Shown: piece by piece, positions 14,303 to 18,197 of the stretch | How the letters are laid out: each line of letters opens with the position of its first letter | Position numbering within the stretch: the stretch's first letter is position 1 | Notes under the pieces: generated by a model | The model's database searches: none | Seen by the model: the letters and a program-made list of their open reading frames with translations, nothing else | What the model was told of the DNA's origin: nothing | Program-made: the position numbers and the translations under genes | From: Thermoplasmatota archaeon | GTDB lineage: Archaea > Thermoplasmatota > Thermoplasmata > RBG-16-68-12 > JAJISG01 | DNA: 18,197 bases | Assembly (NCBI GenBank): GCA_022848835.1 | Contig: JAJISG010000217.1 | Span: 1 to 18,197, forward strand | Reading direction: 5' to 3'

Positions 14303-16168
14303 CTAGTTGCCTGTTTCGTCCAGGCTCAGCCCCGTGACCCTCCTCACGGTAAAGGTCCCTGCCGGGAGGACCTTTTCGATCTCCTCCGGCGGCACTCCGA
14401 ATGTCTCAGAGAGCTGACGCACCAAGGACCGACGCTCCAGAGCGCCGGCAGGTTCCAAGACAACGTACTTGCGGGAGAGCTCCTCGATGGCGTCGGGATC
14501 GGCGGCGATGACCCTATTCACCTCTTCGTAAGAGACCTCTCCAACGGCTAGTGCAAGGGCCAGGTTGTGATGGTAATTTCGTCTGCCACGGATAACGAAG
14601 GATCCGGTCTTCAGGTACTGGCCACTTTCCGCCGTCTTGCTAACCTGCTCTGGCTTCACCCAGTAGGCGCTACCGGAGCCTATGCCCAGCTGCCAGGCCT
14701 TGGAGAAGACCAGGGCAAAGCGAGACGTCTCTTTCAGATCCCCCTTCCCCGCCTTCGAACCATCCTTGAGAACAACGCTTGGAGCTCCAGGAAGGTCGGC
14801 GTGGAAGTACCTGTCCCCTGGCTCTAGATGCTTCCTCACCAACTTCTCATTGGATCGAGCGTCGCGACCGCCGAGGATCAGGAATCCCTTGCTGGTGAGG
14901 CTCCAGCGGTAGGCGTCGAACCAGAACCTCTTGGAGGGCTTGTAGGCGGACCTCCTCTCCTGCCTCCTGGTCGTTGTCCGCACCCGCCCCAACTCCCGTT
15001 TACTCTCCTGCAGGGCCCGCCTTACCCTCTTAACCCTATCCATCGATGCTTTCTTCCTCTGGTAGAGAAGCCGAGCATTCTCGTCCACTCCCAACCGGAT
15101 ATCGAGTTCTAGCTGGTGACCGCTGACCTCTAGTCGAAGGAGACCGCTTTCAGGATCCAAGCCCTCCCGAAGCTTCCCCTCGCGAGCCATCCTGAGGAGC
15201 CTGTCCACCTCCTGGTAGTTGGCATAGAGGTAATCAGTAGCCGCACCAGCCAACTCTATCTTCTCTTTCAGATCCTTGAGGACCTCTTCCTGCCTCCCCA
15301 TCCTTCTCTCGATCTTCGCTCTGGCCTCATCCTTGGGTACCTCATCCCGAAGGGAGTTCACGTACTCCTGAAGAGCCTCGCTCATGGTTCCGAACCTCTT
15401 CAACCGATAGGACTCATAGAGTTGCAGGGGGAATGGGACCACGTCCACTGGCCCCTCATCCAATACTATCACAGGAGCGGGCTCATCGAGCTGCTTGAGG
15501 AGTCCCCTCAGCTCCTCGTAGAGAGCTCTCATCTCTTCCTCTCCCAGGTTCTTGGCGGAGTCATCCTTCTGGACCGATGCCCGCAGGCAGGTCTCCTCAG
15601 CGTAGAGACCGCCCAGGCCCAGGCTCAATGCCAAGACCTTAACGACGGGGCCCTCGTAGGCCCCCACAATCTCCCTGAAGTCCCCAAAGTCCAAGGTGGT
15701 CGGGTTGCCAGCCTCAGGCGGGAATATGTATGTCTGACCCCTCCATACATCTCTGGTCCTCCACTTCGCTGGTCGTAGCGCCTGCAAGATTTCCTCTCCC
15801 CGGAGCAGGACCAGGTTTCCTGTTCCGAACATCTCGAGGACAAGGGTGTACTCCGTCTCCTTCTCGAACTTCATCAGCAGGATTCTGTCAAAACCCCTCT
15901 GTCGGACCTCCTGTAGAACGGCATTGTGCAGGAGCTTTCGCAGATTCTGGGCGAAGGCCGGGGGCGTCCTCGGTTTTTCGAAATCCTGGCCAAGGAAGAT
16001 CCACCTCCCTGGCTCGAAAAAGAGTTCCCGTCTGCCCACTCGAGGCAGGTTAAACCTCAGAATGAATGATGAGTCCCTCTGGTAGACTTTGTCCAGGTAT
16101 GCCCCCTCGATCTCCGAAAGATCCCTCAAGAGGACCCGAATGTCGAAGCTGGTGAGGGCCTCCTTCAT
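14303..16168 (-). CDS. rqcH: NFACT-family Rqc2/NEMF/RqcH ribosome quality-control protein
   Basis: A 621-residue protein with the NFACT architecture. The NFACT-N domain (about 1-200) is followed by helix-hairpin-helix and coiled-coil segments (about 200-430). NFACT-R (DUF814) then starts at KRFWFDAYRWSLTSKG, with GGRDARSNEKLV and RYFHADLPGAPSVVLKDG. Residues needed for tail synthesis in yeast Rqc2 and Bacillus RqcH are conserved: Asp9 and the Asp94-Arg95 pair (GFDRIL). The family binds 60S/50S subunits carrying stalled nascent chains and recruits tRNA to add C-terminal tails that mark the chain for degradation. Older annotations call it fibronectin-binding protein. The ATG lies 27 nt from a TATA-like CCTTAAGTAA. 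It is divergent from tRNA-Thr and followed by htpX. Confidence 0.95.
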   Translation of the reverse strand: MKEALTSFDIRVLLRDLSEIEGAYLDKVYQRDSSFILRFNLPRVGRRELFFEPGRWIFLGQDFEKPRTPPAFAQNLRKLLHNAVLQEVRQRGFDRILLMKFEKETEYTLVLEMFGTGNLVLLRGEEILQALRPAKWRTRDVWRGQTYIFPPEAGNPTTLDFGDFREIVGAYEGPVVKVLALSLGLGGLYAEETCLRASVQKDDSAKNLGEEEMRALYEELRGLLKQLDEPAPVIVLDEGPVDVVPFPLQLYESYRLKRFGTMSEALQEYVNSLRDEVPKDEARAKIERRMGRQEEVLKDLKEKIELAGAATDYLYANYQEVDRLLRMAREGKLREGLDPESGLLRLEVSGHQLELDIRLGVDENARLLYQRKKASMDRVKRVRRALQESKRELGRVRTTTRRQERRSAYKPSKRFWFDAYRWSLTSKGFLILGGRDARSNEKLVRKHLEPGDRYFHADLPGAPSVVLKDGSKAGKGDLKETSRFALVFSKAWQLGIGSGSAYWVKPEQVSKTAESGQYLKTGSFVIRGRRNYHHNLALALAVGEVSYEEVNRVIAADPDAIEELSRKYVVLEPAGALERRSLVRQLSETFGVPPEEIEKVLPAGTFTVRRVTGLSLDETGN

Positions 16169-16190
16169 GACCTCTAAAAGGCCAGAGCGA

Positions 16191-16200
16191 TTACTTAAGG
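16191..16200 (-). promoter_or_regulatory. TATA-like element of the Rqc2 gene
   Basis: On the minus strand this reads CCTTAAGTAA, centred about 27 nt before the ATG at 16168. This fits the leaderless spacing seen at other units. Confidence 0.45.
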
Positions 16201-16230
16201 ATAGTTGGGGTCTGGAAAGGTTCCAACAAA

Positions 16231-16239
16231 CGTATAAGT
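16231..16239 (+). promoter_or_regulatory. TATA box of tRNA-Thr
   Basis: CGTATAAGT is centred 34 nt upstream of the mature tRNA 5' end, giving a predicted 5' leader of about 8 nt to be removed by RNase P. Confidence 0.55.
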
Positions 16240-16268
16240 CGAGATCCTGATTTGCACGTGGGACATAG

Positions 16269-16341
16269 GCCGTTGTGGCTCAGCCGGTAGAGCGACGCCT
16301 TGGTAAGGCGTAGGTCCCGGGTTCGAATCCCGGCAACGGCT
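16269..16341 (+). tRNA. tRNA-Thr (anticodon GGT)
   Basis: A complete 73-nt cloverleaf can be read. The acceptor stem is GCCGTTG/CAACGGC (7 bp, perfect), the D arm GCTC/GAGC, and the anticodon stem ACGCC/GGCGT with loop TTGGTAA (anticodon GGT at 16302-16304). The variable loop is AGGTC, and the T arm CCGGG/CCCGG with loop TTCGAAT. The discriminator base is T, as in archaeal tRNA-Thr. There is no intron and no encoded CCA, so the CCA-adding enzyme must finish it. Confidence 0.97.
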
Positions 16342-16360
16342 CTGAATAAGTAGTTCATAT

Positions 16361-16386
16361 CCTCTACACACACTAGAGGCGGTTTT
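16361..16386 (+). terminator. Hairpin plus T-run after tRNA-Thr
   Basis: CCTCTA-CACACAC-TAGAGG forms a 6-bp hairpin 19 nt past the tRNA, followed by CGG and TTTT. It is a plausible transcription end for the tRNA unit. Archaeal termination depends mainly on the T-run, and this one is short. Confidence 0.4.
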
Positions 16387-16516
16387 CGAAGATTTAGGCG
16401 TGCATTCCACACATCCGGACACTCACAATCGCTAACTCTTAAGAGGAATCTGGCTCCGGTTGGAATCCGCCCGGCCCGGCCTGTGGGGACGTGGGGTGGC
16501 CGTTCAGTGTATCTGA

Positions 16517-17056
16517 CTACCGCTTCGACAACCAGGAGAGGCCGTAACCGATACCTCCAAGGAGAGTGCCTAGGGCGGCCACTCCCAGCGCGTAGCCAAT
16601 GGGATTTACGAAAGGTGCGGCGATTTCGTGGATCTGTCCGGGATTCAGGCCTCCACCGCCGAGCTCAGAAGCCACGCCTCCAACGCCTCCAGCGTACCCC
16701 ACGTACGTGAACATCAAGCTCGCTACCAGCCCCCCGATGGCCAGCAGGGCCAGGTGGAGCCAAGCGAGGATGTTCTTGATGCCCGTGTAGGGCTTGCCCA
16801 TGGTCACTTCGATGTGTTGGTAGAAGAGCGCGGTGGTTGCGATGGCCACTGTGAGAATCATGAGGCCAACGCCGCCCACGAGCAACCACGTGGCAATGCC
16901 TCCCGATGCAAGGGCTCGGGAGATCGGCTCGCCCAGGAGTTGCAGCAGGAGAAGCAAGGCAAAGACGACGAAAGTGATGGCCCCAATCAGGATCGCCACC
17001 ATGATGAATCGGTTGGCCCACGTGCCTCCATTCACATTACCAGCCATGATACGCAC
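16517..17056 (-). CDS. Four-pass membrane protein of unknown function
   Basis: I do not recognise this protein. Its ~179 residues contain four clear hydrophobic helices (about residues 16-41, 55-79, 96-120 and 150-175 from the GTG). A Gly-rich loop sits between helices 3 and 4 (GGVGGVASELGGGG), and the C-terminus is short and basic. No catalytic motif or cofactor site is apparent. The GTG at 17056 is about 29 nt from a TATA box centred at 17085, matching the leaderless spacing in this genome. The ATG at 17047 is an alternative that would lose three residues. No neighbour shares its operon: it points back toward the tRNA and is divergent from the thioredoxin remnant. Confidence 0.75.
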   Translation of the reverse strand: MRIMAGNVNGGTWANRFIMVAILIGAITFVVFALLLLLQLLGEPISRALASGGIATWLLVGGVGLMILTVAIATTALFYQHIEVTMGKPYTGIKNILAWLHLALLAIGGLVASLMFTYVGYAGGVGGVASELGGGGLNPGQIHEIAAPFVNPIGYALGVAALGTLLGGIGYGLSWLSKR

Positions 17057-17070
17057 CGTGGAAGCGAGTA

Positions 17071-17265
17071 TTGAAGTCGGCTATATTACTTTGCGTATAT
17101 ACTGATGATAGAATAGGGTGTCCGCGCGAGATCTCCGGTGAAGTACGGATAATGGGTGTGCCCACACTACTCTTCTTCAGAGACGGGGGCCCGGTCGAGA
17201 GGATCGTTGGTGTCGTCCCCCGCGCGAGGATCGAGAATGTTCTGAGCCAAAAGCTCAGATATTAA
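17071..17265 (+). pseudogene. Truncated thioredoxin lacking the CxxC active-site half
   Basis: The last ~45 residues are a good match to the C-terminal half of thioredoxin. IMGVPTLLFF contains the cis-proline loop, followed by DGGPVERIVGVVP and a final helix RIENVLSQKL. VYTDD and REISGE just before it resemble the preceding strand and helix. The N-terminal half with the catalytic Cys-Gly-Pro-Cys is absent. The open frame begins only at 17050, after a TGA, and overlaps the start region of the divergent membrane gene. Without CGPC it cannot be a normal disulfide reductase. It is most simply a 5'-deleted relic, although a short expressed fold fragment cannot be excluded. TAA ends it 18 bp before the next gene. 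Confidence 0.65.
17081..17090 (-). promoter_or_regulatory. TATA box of the four-pass membrane protein
   Basis: On the minus strand this reads AGTAATATAG, centred 29 nt from GTG 17056 and 38 nt from ATG 17047. A second TATA-like element, CGTATATAC at 17094-17102, may serve either strand. Confidence 0.45.
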
Positions 17266-17283
17266 GTCGCGTTAGGAGAGAAT

Positions 17284-17790
17284 ATGCGCGCTGACACCCT
17301 GTACGAGGAGCGGTCTTTCTCCTTGGCGATAACCGGGATCCTGGCCGCCGTCTCGGCCATCATGTTCTTCATGCTGTTCTACCAACTGCTGGTTGGGCCG
17401 CTTGGCTCAGAGCCCGCCCCGAACCTACTCTTCCTGATAATGGGCCTCCTGTTCCTCGGTTTCGGGCTTAACTTCAGCAGGCTTCTAATACGAATAACCC
17501 CGGGGATGGTTACCGTCGGATATGGCCTGTTTCGGCATAGAATCACCTGGAACAATATCGAGGACTGCCGCATCGATGAGACCTTGGCGGTCAAATATGG
17601 CGGCTGGGGCGTTCGCGTGACGAAGGTAGGAGGGAAGTGGCGCCTGGTCTACAGCGTCGTAGGGGGACCTCGGGTGCTGCTAGCCTTGAGAGCCGGCAGG
17701 TTCCGCGAGTTCGTCTTCTCCACCCGGAAACCAGAGGAGGTCACCAAGATTATCAGACAGAATGCGGGCGTGAAGGACGTCGCGCTCTGA
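17284..17790 (+). CDS. Membrane-anchored protein with PH-like domain, function unknown
   Basis: A 168-residue protein. Two transmembrane helices (about 13-37 and 47-65) form a hairpin that leaves the rest in the cytoplasm. The remaining ~100 residues are beta-rich, with a pattern resembling bacterial PH-like (bPH) membrane proteins. They run ITPGMVTVGYGLFRHRITWNNI, then VRVTKVGGKWRLVYSVVGGPRVLLAL, and end in a helix (KPEEVTKIIRQN). The W-x-x-I-x-x-C step after the first strands is typical of that group. No enzyme motif is visible. The ATG at 17284 has AGGAG (17274-17278) 5 nt upstream. Lying 18 bp after the thioredoxin remnant, it may share that remnant's promoter. Confidence 0.75.
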   Translation: MRADTLYEERSFSLAITGILAAVSAIMFFMLFYQLLVGPLGSEPAPNLLFLIMGLLFLGFGLNFSRLLIRITPGMVTVGYGLFRHRITWNNIEDCRIDETLAVKYGGWGVRVTKVGGKWRLVYSVVGGPRVLLALRAGRFREFVFSTRKPEEVTKIIRQNAGVKDVAL

Positions 17791-17948
17791 AGACCGTAAC
17801 CGGCTCGAGTTCGAACCCAGGTCGCAAATCTAGAACCACGCAAAGTTTCTTCTACGTATACCTCAATCCCGCCGCGGGGTCGGGGGATGGATGAGTATAT
17901 CTACGTCTGGATTGCGTGCGCCATTGTCCACGCGCTGCCGTGGATTCG

Positions 17949-17959
17949 GATATATATTG
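17949..17959 (+). promoter_or_regulatory. TATA box of the right-edge membrane gene
   Basis: GATATATATTG is centred about 33 nt before ATG 17988. A GGAGG at 17974-17978 lies 9 nt before the same ATG, so the short message would carry a Shine-Dalgarno near its 5' end. Confidence 0.55.
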
Positions 17960-17987
17960 ATTCGGGGGATACCGGAGGGGGCCTAGG

Positions 17988-18197
17988 ATGGCCGAGATCC
18001 AATGGCCCTTCGTCATTGCCTTCATAGCCTACTTCGTGGTCATTTGGGCCATCGCTCATCGCGTGGCAACACGCATTCGCACCTACCTCGAACTTTCCGT
18101 GGGAGGTAGGGTCGTTTTCTGCCTGGCATTCGCCTTTCTCGTGTCACGTCTTTCATCAGCGCCGTCTCCGTCTTCGGGGACATGGCCGAACTGTACA
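17988..18197 (+). CDS. Membrane protein, 5' part only, with apparent frameshift near 18141
   Basis: The gene runs off the right edge. From the ATG, well placed after GGAGG and a TATA box, the frame encodes a hydrophobic N-terminus (WPFVIAFIAYFVVIWAIA), a short basic loop and a second hydrophobic stretch (VVFCLAFAFLV). From about 18143 the natural-looking coding frame changes. Frame one continues as a Ser/Pro-rich, low-GC3 string. The frame starting at 18143 instead reads VTSFISAVSVFGDMAELY, with 16 of its 18 third positions G or C, against 8 of 18 in frame one. Adding one base near 18141 would join them. The function is unknown; the two helices and loop give no family signature that I recognise. 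Confidence 0.6.
   Translation, partial: MAEIQWPFVIAFIAYFVVIWAIAHRVATRIRTYLELSVGGRVVFCLAFAFLVSRLSSAPSPSSGTWPNCT

Noticed and set aside
16191..16422. Two minus-strand open frames of about 75 codons across the tRNA
   Set aside because: They read through a perfect tRNA-Thr cloverleaf, and part of the peptide is simply the reverse complement of the tRNA, a common annotation artefact.
17805..17836. tRNA-like GTTCGAACCCAGGTCGC after the PH-like gene, possibly a T arm or att site
   Set aside because: The bases flanking TTCGAAC do not pair into a T stem, and the match to the tRNA-Thr 3' end is too short to be called a duplication.
17887..18030. Small open frame beginning MDEYIYVWIACAIV
   Set aside because: It contains the TATA box and Shine-Dalgarno of the right-edge gene, and its second half is a frame shadow of that gene; no Shine-Dalgarno of its own is convincing.

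Overview
This window comes from an archaeal chromosome. The evidence is a group II chaperonin (thermosome) with a GGM-rich tail, a VAT/Cdc48 double-AAA ATPase, an AF2198-like JAMM protease, an archaeal NFACT/Rqc2 protein, a PRC-barrel protein, and a tRNA-Thr with no encoded CCA. Promoters are TATA boxes about 27 nt upstream of start codons, which is the leaderless archaeal pattern. The bacterial-type GrpE/DnaK/DnaJ set, together with VAT, fits a Euryarchaeote, probably Thermoplasmatota. That placement is inference, and I cannot name a genus. The DNA is GC-rich and densely coding.

Layout. (1) 1-483: the 3' end of a family 4-type glycosyltransferase. (2) 459-2415, minus strand: a tightly coupled three-gene operon encoding an inositol-monophosphatase-family phosphatase, NAD kinase and a JAMM protease, with 4-bp start/stop overlaps. 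(3) 2577-7895, plus strand: thermosome, GrpE, DnaK, DnaJ. (4) 7938-8705: an uncharacterised RuvC/YqgF-like RNase H-fold protein. (5) 8844-11072: Cdc48/VAT. (6) 11169-13155: a PRC-barrel protein, then an NfeD/stomatin (SPFH) pair. (7) 13136-13311, minus: a frame-broken AsnC/Lrp helix-turn-helix gene. (8) 13367-16168, minus: the HtpX membrane protease and Rqc2/NEMF. (9) 16269-16341: tRNA-Thr(GGT). (10) 16517-18197: small membrane proteins, a thioredoxin remnant without its active site, and a membrane-protein gene that appears frameshifted near the right edge.

The main theme from 2.5 to 16.2 kb is protein quality control. It includes folding (thermosome and the Hsp70 trio), unfolding for degradation (Cdc48), membrane surveillance (SPFH/NfeD, HtpX) and ribosome-associated quality control (Rqc2). 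The JAMM protease at the left may remove ubiquitin-like modifiers. No CRISPR array, insertion sequence or phage module is visible. The region right of the tRNA looks more accessory and partly decayed.
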